Below, in pieces: positions 9,266-17,906 of a stretch of 33,231 nt of DNA. The position numbers and the translations under genes are program-made. The stretch's first letter is position 1, and the number at the start of each line of letters is the position of its first letter. This DNA comes from Halobacteriales archaeon SW_10_66_29. Its GTDB lineage: Archaea; Halobacteriota; Halobacteria; Halobacteriales; Haloarculaceae. The DNA lies in contig PXSF01000070.1 in assembly GCA_003022845.1 (NCBI GenBank), positions 1-33,231 of the forward strand, written 5' to 3'. The notes under the pieces are model-generated. The model was given only the letters and a program-made list of their open reading frames with translations, was not told the DNA's origin and did not search any database.

Positions 9266-9877
9266 TTACGCGTCGGGACAGGAGCAGCCGCCGGCCTCGA
9301 GCAGGTCGTCGACGTCCATGCCCGTCTGGCAGTCCTCGCAGTACACCTGGACGTCGACGATGACGTTGAACGAGCCGACGTCGATGCGGTCGGTCGACCG
9401 GAGGGAGGAAACCTTGTCCTCGACGACGGTCACCGTCCGGTTTCTGAGCCCCTGGATGTGTTCGGCTTCCACGGCAACCTGGTCGGTGTCGGGTTCCTCG
9501 CGGGACGCGCCGCGGTGGCGGAGAAACGTCTGGACCGCCGAGTGGGAGACGAAGGCCGACTCCAGTTCGTCCACGTCGACCCCCTCGCGTTCGAGCTGCC
9601 GGCGGGTCCGGTTGCGGACGGCTGTGCTGACCGAGTCCTCCCGGAGGCGGTCGAGGACTGTCCCCGGGTCGGCGCCGACGGCGGTCGCCGCGTGCTCGGT
9701 CAGGACCTGCTCGATCAGCTGTTCGTTGAAGTACCGCGCCAGCTCCCGGAGGCTCCGTCGCTCCCGGCCCTCGCCGGTCCAGGCCGCGACGAGTTCCTCG
9801 CCGACCTCTCCCATGTCGTACGCCGCCAGCAGCCGTTCGACCTTGCCGCGACGGGTACGGGACGTATCCGCTGTCAT
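9266..9877 (-). CDS. rdfA: RdfA-like protein (rod-determining factor family), upstream partner of the SMC-like gene
   Basis: 203 aa: MTADTSRTRRGKVERLLAAYDMGEVGEELVAAWTGEGRERRSLRELARYFNEQLI... with C-terminal Cys-rich VYCEDCQTGMDVDDLLEAGGCSC; adjacent to SMC-like gene as in other haloarchaea (from memory). Confidence 0.7.
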   Translation of the reverse strand: MTADTSRTRRGKVERLLAAYDMGEVGEELVAAWTGEGRERRSLRELARYFNEQLIEQVLTEHAATAVGADPGTVLDRLREDSVSTAVRNRTRRQLEREGVDVDELESAFVSHSAVQTFLRHRGASREEPDTDQVAVEAEHIQGLRNRTVTVVEDKVSSLRSTDRIDVGSFNVIVDVQVYCEDCQTGMDVDDLLEAGGCSCPDA

Positions 9878-9929
9878 TGCCGGACACTCGGTGCCGGTCC
9901 GTGTTAACGCTTCGGGAGCCGCCCCGCCG

Positions 9930-11378
9930 TCAGTACAGCTCGACGACCGAGCGCCAGCGGTCGACGTACTCCCGCCGCTGGTCCTCGTAGATCCCCCCGA
10001 CGTCGGGGTCGGGTTCGATCCGCCGCTGGACGCCCAGCAAGCGGTCGCTGGCCTCGGTCGCGTCGTCGTACAGCGACGTGATCAGCGCCGGCGGGATGAG
10101 CTGGCCGGCCGTCGTCCGGGGTTTCATCTTCCGGATCGGCCGGTCCCAGATCGAGGCCCGGAGGTCGTACCACCACTCGACGGGGTCCTCGCCGGTCGCG
10201 GACCGCTCGCTCATCATCCGGACCTCGTCGATCGCCGTCCCGAACAGCTCCTCGAAGATGCTGATGTAGTTGTGCTCGGCCAGGGCGACGCCGGTGGTGA
10301 TCCCGCGGGCGAACCGCCCGATCACGTCCTCCGAGGAGAGATCGCCGTCGTGGGTCATGCCGAGCACGGAGTTGCCGATCTCCGGGTCGAAAAACGGGCT
10401 CCGGTTGCCCTGCAGGAACACCTGGTACTCCTCGCCGGGCGGCGTCTCCCGCGCGAGTTCGAGCCCCCGCCCGGGCGAGCAGTCGAACAGCCGGTCGCAG
10501 AACCACTCGAAGACGACGCCGGTGTCGAAGGAGGCGCCGGGCAGGTACCCCTCGATGGGATGGCGGTGGTAGTACAGCGCCTCGTGGGGTTCGATCGTCT
10601 CCGAGACGTACTTGACGACGCTGGTCGCCCCCGAGGTGATGCAGAAGTCGCCGGGTTCGAGACAGCCGTTGGCCAGCGCGGTCGCCCCGCCGTCGGTCAG
10701 CCCCTGGTACAGCTTGGTGCCCGCGAACCCGGTCCGTTCGGCGAGTTCGCCGCTCGCCACGCCGATGTACGAGCCCGGGGGACGGATCGTCGGGAACAGC
10801 TCCCGCGGCAGGTCGAGCGCCTCGAACAGCGGGTCGTACCACTCCGGCATCGCCGGCCTGACGTCCGCGCCGAACTTCAGGGCGTTCGTCCAGTCGATCT
10901 CGACGTTGCGCCACCGCGTCGACCGGCCGTACCGGAGCCGGTAGAGCAGCCACGTCGTCGGTGGCAGCACCCACTCGGCGTCGGTGAACCGATCGGGGTG
11001 TTCCTCCCGTAGCTTCAGCAGTTTGGGGAGTGGCCCCGTCGCCGAGAGCGCGATGTTCCGGTTCTGGAGGTCGCTGGCGACCGCCCGGTCGATCCGCTCG
11101 GCGTACGCCGGCGCGGTCTCGTAGAACATCTGCGGGGGAAAGATCGGCTCGCCCGTCCCGTCGACGACCAGCAGCGTCCCGGACGTGCTCGCCACCGAAC
11201 AGATCCCCTCGTCGGGCAACGGGGGTGCCGCCCGCCGCAACGCCCGCTCCCAGCCGACCGCCGTCTGATCCTCGATCGTCACCTCGCCGCTGTCCAGCAA
11301 CGTCCCCGCCGCGTCGTAGCGGTCGACCCGCACCTCGGAGGTCCCAAGGTGGATCCCGATGAGCCGTGGGTCGGTCAT
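9930..11378 (-). CDS. FGGY-family carbohydrate kinase
   Basis: MTDPRLIGIHLGTSEVRVDRYDAAG N-terminal phosphate-binding motif, YQGLTDGGATALANGCLEPGDFCITSGATSVVKYV second domain motif. Confidence 0.8.
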   Translation of the reverse strand: MTDPRLIGIHLGTSEVRVDRYDAAGTLLDSGEVTIEDQTAVGWERALRRAAPPLPDEGICSVASTSGTLLVVDGTGEPIFPPQMFYETAPAYAERIDRAVASDLQNRNIALSATGPLPKLLKLREEHPDRFTDAEWVLPPTTWLLYRLRYGRSTRWRNVEIDWTNALKFGADVRPAMPEWYDPLFEALDLPRELFPTIRPPGSYIGVASGELAERTGFAGTKLYQGLTDGGATALANGCLEPGDFCITSGATSVVKYVSETIEPHEALYYHRHPIEGYLPGASFDTGVVFEWFCDRLFDCSPGRGLELARETPPGEEYQVFLQGNRSPFFDPEIGNSVLGMTHDGDLSSEDVIGRFARGITTGVALAEHNYISIFEELFGTAIDEVRMMSERSATGEDPVEWWYDLRASIWDRPIRKMKPRTTAGQLIPPALITSLYDDATEASDRLLGVQRRIEPDPDVGGIYEDQRREYVDRWRSVVELY

Positions 11379-11598
11379 GCCTCCCCCTCGCGCCGCCACT
11401 CGCATAAACGCGTCGCCGCCTTCACGTGTTCCACCGCCGATCGTTCTCCATGATTGAATACCAAAGTTCACCCGAAAATAAACGCCACAATCCTTTTTGA
11501 CGTGTGTTTCGGATTTTGGTCACCAACAACGCATTTTGACGAATAGAACAGCTTTCCAGAAATAAAGAACAGAATAACGACGCCGGTGCCGACGGGGA

Positions 11599-12360
11599 TC
11601 AGGTGTGGGTGAGGTTGAGTTCGATGACGTTGGCGGTGCTCCGGACGAGGTCGGGCATCTCGTCGGTGAACCGGTCGTCGCGCATGCGGCCGGTCGGCGC
11701 GGAGACGCTGATCGCTCCCTCGACGGTCCCGTCGGCGACGATCGGCGCCCCGACGCACCGGAGGCCGGTCATCCGCTCCTCGTCGTCGAGGGAGTACCCC
11801 TGCGAGCGGACCGCCTCGAGGTGGTCGAACAGTGCCGCCTCGTCTGTGATCGTCTCGGGTGTGCGCGCCGCGAGGCCGTGGCGGTCGAGGATCTCCCGCA
11901 CCCGCTCCTCGGGGAGGTGTGCGAGGATCGCCTTCCCGTGGGCGGTCACGTGGAGGGGACAGCGGTAGCCGGCGTGGGTATCGAGCGCCACCGCCTGGCT
12001 CCCCTTCGAGCGCTGGAGGGACACGCCGAGCCCGTGCTCCTCGGTCACCAGGCTCGCCATCTCGCCGGTCTGCTCGGCCAGCCTGTCGATCTCCGGCTCG
12101 GCCACGCGGTACAGCTCCTGCCGGTTCCGGACGTACCCCCCGAACTCCAGGAACCTGAGCCCGAGCCTGTACTCGGTCCCCTCCCGTACCACGAACTCGT
12201 CCTCCCGGAGTGTGCTCAGGTGGTTGTGGACCGTGCTTTTGCCCATATCGAGCGCCGTGGCGAGCTCGGTCACCCGGGCGCCGTCGCGCTCCTTGATCGC
12301 CTCCAGGAGCCGGAACGTCTTCCGGCTCGTTTCCACCGGATGTTTCGCCTCGCGTGCCAT
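11599..12360 (-). CDS. IclR-family transcriptional regulator
   Basis: MAREAKHPVETSRKTFRLLEAIKERDGARVTELATALDMGKSTVHNHLSTLREDEFVVREG wHTH, followed by IclR ligand-binding domain (GKAILAHLPEERV). Confidence 0.92.
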   Translation of the reverse strand: MAREAKHPVETSRKTFRLLEAIKERDGARVTELATALDMGKSTVHNHLSTLREDEFVVREGTEYRLGLRFLEFGGYVRNRQELYRVAEPEIDRLAEQTGEMASLVTEEHGLGVSLQRSKGSQAVALDTHAGYRCPLHVTAHGKAILAHLPEERVREILDRHGLAARTPETITDEAALFDHLEAVRSQGYSLDDEERMTGLRCVGAPIVADGTVEGAISVSAPTGRMRDDRFTDEMPDLVRSTANVIELNLTHT

Positions 12361-12393
12361 GCACGTGTATGACATCGCCGACGTAAATAGGTT

Positions 12394-12410
12394 GTTCTCC
12401 AATCCAGAAC
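12394..12410. promoter_or_regulatory. Putative IclR operator dyad GTTCT-N7-AGAAC
   Basis: gttctccaatccagaac, 34 bp upstream of the iclR start codon. Confidence 0.5.
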
Positions 12411-12514
12411 AGTGGTGATAACATACAGAACACGGGCGAAACTCACCGAAACGGTATCTGAAGTTCTGATGAGCTGATTTTCGATACGTACCGAGTTATT
12501 TGTGGGGATAGATC

Positions 12515-12531
12515 GTTCTCTCAGAGAGAAC
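12515..12531. promoter_or_regulatory. Perfect 17-bp palindrome GTTCTCTCAGAGAGAAC (same GTTCT-N7-AGAAC architecture)
   Basis: gttctctc-a-gagagaac; 121 bp from the first dyad. Confidence 0.5.
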
Positions 12532-12703
12532 AGCCGGACGGCTGCCGGCCGCCAGCAGATCGACGCGGGAACGAGCGGGCAGACGGTCAGTGTCGGCTCT
12601 TGCCTGTGGGAGTGGCAGGATATACAGCCAGACGTGACTCCGGACAGTGCCAGGACAGTCCATCGGCTGTGTCACAGTCCGAACAACGGGAGTTGGGACC
12701 GTA

Positions 12704-13696
12704 TCAGGCGAGGGTCAGAATGGCGTCAACGATATCATCGGTGTCGATGAGGATCTCGTTTTCCAGCGACGGGCTGAACGGCGTGGGGACGTCGGGGATG
12801 CCGAGGCGCTGGACGGGGAAGTCGAGGTCGAAAAACGCCTCCTCGGAGACGTCGGCGGCGATCTGTGACTGGGTGCCGTACGAGAGCGGCGTGTCGTCGA
12901 CGACGACACAGCGGCCGGTTTTGCGGGCGCTCGCGGCGATCGTCTCGGTATCCAGCGGCGAGATGGTCCGCGGATTGACGACCTCGACGCTGATCCCCTC
13001 CTCGCCGAGCTGTTCGGCGGCTTCCAGGGCGTTCCACAGCTGGGCCTGGGTCGCGACGACGGTGACGTCCTCGCCCTCGCGCTCGACGGCCGCCTCCCCG
13101 ATCTCGAAGGTGTAGTCCTCGACTGGCACCTGGCCGGTCTCGTTGTAGACGCTGCCGTGTTCGAACAGCATGATCGGGTCGTTCGAGCGGATGGCCGCCT
13201 TGAACAGCCCCTTCGTGTCCTCGGGGGTCGAGGTACAGACGACCTTCAGGCCGGGGATGGCGGCGAGCCAGTGGTGCAACGCCTGGGAGTGCTGGGCGGC
13301 GGCGTTGGCGCCCATCACGTTTTTCGTGCGGATCACCAGCGGCAGGTCGAGCTTGCCGCCGAACATGTAGCGCATCTTCGCGACCTGGTTGAGCAGCTGG
13401 TCGCCCGCGACGCCGAGGAAGCCACAGTACATGATCTCGACGACGGGCCGCATCCCGGTGGCGGCCGCCCCGAGCGCGGAGCCGACGATCGACACCTCGC
13501 TGATCGGGGTGTTCCGGACGCGCTCGCGGCCGTACTTCTCGTCGAGCCCCTTGAGGATGTTCGAGGTGCCACCGCGGCCGTGGACGTCGATCCCCTGAAT
13601 GTACACCCGCTCGTCGCGCTCCATCTCCTCGTCGAGCGTCTGATTGATCACGTCGCGCACTGCCATCTCCTCGGTCTCCCGCGAGGCGAGGCTCAT
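12704..13696 (-). CDS. 2-oxoacid/acetoin dehydrogenase E1 component, beta subunit
   Basis: MAVRDVINQTLDEEMERDERVYIQGIDV...NTPISEVSIVGSALGAAATGMRPVVEIMYCGF...HSQALHHWLAAIPGLKVV. Confidence 0.9.
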   Translation of the reverse strand: MSLASRETEEMAVRDVINQTLDEEMERDERVYIQGIDVHGRGGTSNILKGLDEKYGRERVRNTPISEVSIVGSALGAAATGMRPVVEIMYCGFLGVAGDQLLNQVAKMRYMFGGKLDLPLVIRTKNVMGANAAAQHSQALHHWLAAIPGLKVVCTSTPEDTKGLFKAAIRSNDPIMLFEHGSVYNETGQVPVEDYTFEIGEAAVEREGEDVTVVATQAQLWNALEAAEQLGEEGISVEVVNPRTISPLDTETIAASARKTGRCVVVDDTPLSYGTQSQIAADVSEEAFFDLDFPVQRLGIPDVPTPFSPSLENEILIDTDDIVDAILTLA

Positions 13697-14703
13697 CGGG
13701 AGTCACCTCCGTCGGCGTAGAGCCCCTCGTAGGCCTGCTGGGGATCGGGCATCGGACTCTCGCGTGCGAACTCGATGGCCTCGTCGATTTCGGTTTCGAC
13801 GTCGGCCTGCATGGCCGCCCACTCGTCGGCGGTGAGCACGCCCTCGTCGATGAGCCTCTCGGGGTACGTCTCGACGGGATCTTTCGACTTCCAGTGCTCG
13901 TACTCGCCGTCGTCGCGGTAGAACTCGCTGTCGCCCTCGTGGTGGCCCTCGAAGCGGTAGCCGACGCACTCGACCAGCGACGGCCCCTCGCCGTGCCGGG
14001 CGCGCTCGACGGCCCGCGCCGCCGCGTCGTAGACCGCTTCGACGTCCATCCCGTCGACCTGCTCGCGGTGGGCGCCATACGGTTCCCCGTAGATCGTCAG
14101 GTCGTCGTGGGTCGAGGGCGGGTGCTGTTCGTCGATGCCGCTCATCTCGCCGTACTGGTTGTTCTCGACGATCCCGATCAGCGGGAGGTCCCAGATGGCA
14201 GCCTGGTTGAACGACTCGTGGAACGCCCCCTCAGAGAGTGCGCCGTCGCCGAAGAAGGCGACCGCGACCTGGTCGGTCCCGCGCATCTTCGAGGACAGCG
14301 CCGCCCCCGTCGCGATGGGAACGCCGCCGGCGACGATGCCGTTCGCGCCCAGCATCCCGGCCTCGACGTCCGCGATGTGCATCGAGCCGCCCTTGCCGTT
14401 GCAGTAGCCGGTCTCCTTGCCGTAGATCTCGGCGGCCATCTTGGTCGTGTCGAGCCCGCGGGCGATGCAGTGGCCGTGGCCGCGGTGCGTACTCGTCAGG
14501 TAGTCGCGGTCCTCGAGAACCTGGCAGACCCCGGTCGCCATCGCCTCCTGTCCGATGTAGAGGTGCAGGAACCCGGGGATCTCCGCGTCCGCGAAGTTGT
14601 CCCGCATCCGGGACTCGAACTCGCGGATCCGGAGCATCGTCTCCAGCATCTCGACGCGCTCCTCGTCGGTCGGTTGCGCTCGCTGGTCTGCTTGCTCGCT
14701 CAT
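13693..14703 (-). CDS. TPP-dependent E1 component, alpha subunit (acetoin/pyruvate dehydrogenase type)
   Basis: LRIREFESRMRDNFADAEIPGFLHLYIGQEAMATGV; TPP motif GDGALSEGAFHESFNQAAIWDLPLIGIVENN; overlaps E1 beta start by 4 nt. Confidence 0.92.
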   Translation of the reverse strand: MSEQADQRAQPTDEERVEMLETMLRIREFESRMRDNFADAEIPGFLHLYIGQEAMATGVCQVLEDRDYLTSTHRGHGHCIARGLDTTKMAAEIYGKETGYCNGKGGSMHIADVEAGMLGANGIVAGGVPIATGAALSSKMRGTDQVAVAFFGDGALSEGAFHESFNQAAIWDLPLIGIVENNQYGEMSGIDEQHPPSTHDDLTIYGEPYGAHREQVDGMDVEAVYDAAARAVERARHGEGPSLVECVGYRFEGHHEGDSEFYRDDGEYEHWKSKDPVETYPERLIDEGVLTADEWAAMQADVETEIDEAIEFARESPMPDPQQAYEGLYADGGDSR

Positions 14704-14767
14704 ACACCTCAAACACGTTATTGCAGAAGTATAAATCTGCAGGATATCACGAACGACCGGATCAGCG

Positions 14768-16286
14768 TCACGCGAACAGGTCGGCGTCGAAAAACGAGAC
14801 GAGCGTGCCGGGGTCAGTCAGTGTCCCGACGAGGTCGTCGAGGTAACGGGCGGCGTCGGCGCCGTTCACCACCCGGTGGTCGAACGACAGCGAGAGCGTC
14901 ATCGTTCCGTTCTCTCGAACGCGCCCGACGCCGAGGATGGCGGTCTCGGGGGGGTTGATCACGGGATCGAAGCTGTCGACGCCGAACATCCCGAGGTTCG
15001 TGACGGTGAACGTCCCGCCGGCGAGGTCCTCGGAGGTGAACTCGCCGGCGAGGGCGCGCTCGGTGAGCGCCCCGCGGAGGGCGGCGACCTCCTCGGCGCT
15101 CTTCGCGCGGATGTCCGGGACGACGGGCGTCACCAGTCCGCCGTCGACGTCGACGGCGACGCCGACGTTCACCTCCTCGACCAGGCGGTGTTCGCCGCCT
15201 TCGAACAGCGCGTTGAACGCGGGGTGGGCGGCCATCGTCTCGCCGACGCCCTTCAGCAGGAGGTCGGTCAGCGAGGCGTCGACGCCCCGGTCCTCGGCCA
15301 TCCCGGCGACGTCGACCATCGTCCCCGCGTCGAACGTGCGCTTGACGGTCACGTGGACCGCGTTCCGGTAGCTCTCGCCGAGGCGCTCGCTGACCGTCTG
15401 CTGGATACCGCCGAGTTCGCGCGCCTCTGTGACAGTCCGGGTCGCGTCGCCGGCCCCGCTCGCTGCGCCGGCCGTCGTTCGTGCGGCGGGCGCTGACGCC
15501 GCCTCGAGCGTCGCCCTGACGTCCGCCTCGGTGATGGCGTCCTCCGGACCGGTTCCATCGACGGCCGTCAGGTCAACGCCCTCCCGGCCCGCGAGCCGCC
15601 GGGCACCCGGCGATGCCCGGACCTCGTCCGCTCCCGGCGCGGCCGCCGCGGCCGTCGCGTCGTGGGCGTCCGGACCGACGCCCGCACCCGCGACGAGCGC
15701 CTCGGCTCCCAGTCCCGTCGTCGTCGGTACCGCGGTCCCGGAAGTAGTGTTCGACGTCGTCCTCGGTGATCACGCCCTGCGGGCCGGTGCCCTCGACGGC
15801 CGTCAGATCGAGGTCGGCCTCCTCGGCGCGCTGTCTGGCACCGGGCGTCGCCCGGACCTCGTCGGCGCTCGTGTCGGCCGCGCCGCCGCGGGAGCCAGTC
15901 CCGCCGGCAGCACTCCCGCCGGCCGCCGCCCCGTCATCCGCGTTCGCGGCAGCGGCGGCCCCGCTCGCGTCGGCCGTCGCACCTGCGTCGGCGTCCGCAT
16001 CGGCCGCCTCGTCCTCGAGTTCGGCCTCGTATTCGGCGAGGTTCTCGTCAGGACCGGCGACGATGCCGATCGGGTCGCCGGGTTCGGCCGTGCCACCTTC
16101 GCCGACGACGATCCGGCGGAGCCGCCCGTCCTCGCGGGCCCCGACGTCGTTGGCCGCCTTCTCCGACTCGACGACCGCGATCACGTCACCTTCCTCGACG
16201 TCGTCGCCCTCGTCGTACTGCCACTCGACGACCTCGCCCTGATCCATCTCCATACCCATCTGTGGCATTCGGACGATGTAGCCCAT
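14768..16286 (-). pseudogene. Dihydrolipoamide acyltransferase (E2), frameshifted in the linker around 15700-15745
   Basis: N-terminal part (16286 down to ~15730): lipoyl domain MGYIVRMPQMGMEMDQGEVVEWQ...VVESEKAAND plus subunit-binding domain VRATPGARQRAEEADLDLTAVEGTGPQGVITEDDV. C-terminal part in another frame: second VRASPGARRLAGREGVDLTAVDGTGPEDAITEADV and catalytic domain to SFDHRVVNGADAARYLDDL. Confidence 0.82.
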
Positions 16287-16441
16287 ACTGCAACTCACCT
16301 GGTTCGTGCTATTAAAAGTGGGTGTTCCCCGTTCGGCGGACCGCCGCCCCGCTTTTAGGTACGTCGGACCGGTGGGGCTTTCGGGCGAACCAGCTACATT
16401 TTTGTGCGTACGGAGTCTGCACTCCGGTGAGGTCGAACGAC

Positions 16442-17830
16442 ATGGAAACCGACGCCTTAGTCATCGGAGCCGGGCCTGGCGGGTACGTCGCCGCGATCCG
16501 CGCGGGCCAGCTCGGACAGGACGTAGCGCTCGTCGAGAAGGACGCCTACGGCGGGGTCTGTCTCAACCACGGCTGCATCCCCTCGAAGGCGCTGCTCTCC
16601 GCGACGAGCCTGGCCGAGCGCGCCGCCTCGGCCGGGCACATGGGGATCGACGCCGAGGTGTCGATCGACGTCCCGCAGCTGCTCGACTGGACGGACGGGG
16701 TGGTCGACAAGCTGACCGGCGGCGTCGAACAGCTCTGCCGGCACAACGGCGTCGACCTGGTGGAGGGCCACGCCGCGTTCGTCGACCGCTCGACGGTCCG
16801 CGTCGAGGGCGGCGACGTCGACCGGATCAGCTTCGAGAACGCCATCGTCGCGACCGGCAGCCGGCCGGTCGAACTGCCGGGCTTTGCCTTCGGCGACGAG
16901 CCGGTCTGGAGCTCCCGGGACGCCCTCTCGCCGGAGCGCGTCCCCGACCGGCTGCTCGTGGTCGGCGCCGGCTACATCGGGATGGAGCTGTCGAACGTCT
17001 ACGCACGGCTCGGGAGCGACGTGACCGTCGTCGAGGCGCTCGACAGCGCCCTGCCGGCCTACGAGGACGACGTCACCGCGATCGTCCGGGACCGGGCCGC
17101 GGAACTGGGCGTCGACTTCCAGTTCGGCGAGGCCGCACAGGGGTGGACCGAGGCCGGCGACGGGATCCGGGTGACGACCGAGAGCGAGGACGGCGACTCC
17201 CACGCGTACGACGCCGACCGGGTGCTGGTCGCGGTGGGGCGCGAGCCAGTGACCGGGACGGTCGGGCTGGAGCAGGTCGGCATCGAGCCGGACGCCGACG
17301 GGTTCATCGGGACGAACCGGTACGGCGAGACGGGCGTCGACGGGATCTACGCCGTCGGCGACGTCGCCGGCGAGCCGCTGCTCGCCCACGCAGCGAGCAC
17401 GGAGGGGATCCTCGCGGCCCACCACGCGGCCGGCGAGCCACTCGACGTCGGCGACTGGATCGTCCCCGCGGCGGTGTTCACCGACCCCGAGATCGGGACT
17501 GTCGGCATGACCGCCGAGGCGGCCGACGCGGCCGGGTTCGAGCCCGCGGTCGGGACGATGCCGTACAGCGCGAGCGGCCGGGCGCTGACGGCCGACGAGA
17601 CCGAGGGGTTCGTCCGGGTCGTCGCCGACGAACCAAGCGGGGCGCTCCTGGGTGCGCAGGTCGTCGGCCCCGAGGCCTCCGAACTCGTGGCCGAACTCGC
17701 GTTCGCGATCCGCCAGCGCGCCACGCTCGACGACCTCGCCGGGACGATCCACGTCCACCCCACGCTCTCGGAAACCGTGATGGAAGCCGCCGAGCAGGCG
17801 ATGGGGCAGGCGATCCACACGAGGAACTGA
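16442..17830 (+). CDS. lpdA: Dihydrolipoyl dehydrogenase (E3)
   Basis: METDALVIGAGPGGYVAAIRAGQLGQDVALVEKDAYGGVCLNHGCIPSKALL (redox CxxxxC), NAD-binding VVGAGYIGMELSNVYARLGSDVTVVE, C-terminal HVHPTLSE. Confidence 0.95.
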   Translation: METDALVIGAGPGGYVAAIRAGQLGQDVALVEKDAYGGVCLNHGCIPSKALLSATSLAERAASAGHMGIDAEVSIDVPQLLDWTDGVVDKLTGGVEQLCRHNGVDLVEGHAAFVDRSTVRVEGGDVDRISFENAIVATGSRPVELPGFAFGDEPVWSSRDALSPERVPDRLLVVGAGYIGMELSNVYARLGSDVTVVEALDSALPAYEDDVTAIVRDRAAELGVDFQFGEAAQGWTEAGDGIRVTTESEDGDSHAYDADRVLVAVGREPVTGTVGLEQVGIEPDADGFIGTNRYGETGVDGIYAVGDVAGEPLLAHAASTEGILAAHHAAGEPLDVGDWIVPAAVFTDPEIGTVGMTAEAADAAGFEPAVGTMPYSASGRALTADETEGFVRVVADEPSGALLGAQVVGPEASELVAELAFAIRQRATLDDLAGTIHVHPTLSETVMEAAEQAMGQAIHTRN

Positions 17831-17838
17831 ACACCGTC

Positions 17839-17858
17839 ATACGGTCGTGCGTGACTCC
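17839..17858. repeat. Solo copy of the element A terminus (copy B)
   Basis: atacggtcgtgcgtgact with upstream cgtc shared with the 3' end of 5185-5295; 8 bp downstream of the lpdA stop. Confidence 0.6.
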
Positions 17859-17906
17859 TCCCGGCGAAATCATTATGACTGGGTAGACAGAACATCTCCA
17901 GCAGCG

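Noticed and set aside
14723-14740. Short inverted repeat gcaga-N8-tctgc upstream of E1 alpha
   Set aside because: Only 5-bp arms around an AT-rich promoter-like core; too weak to distinguish from chance.
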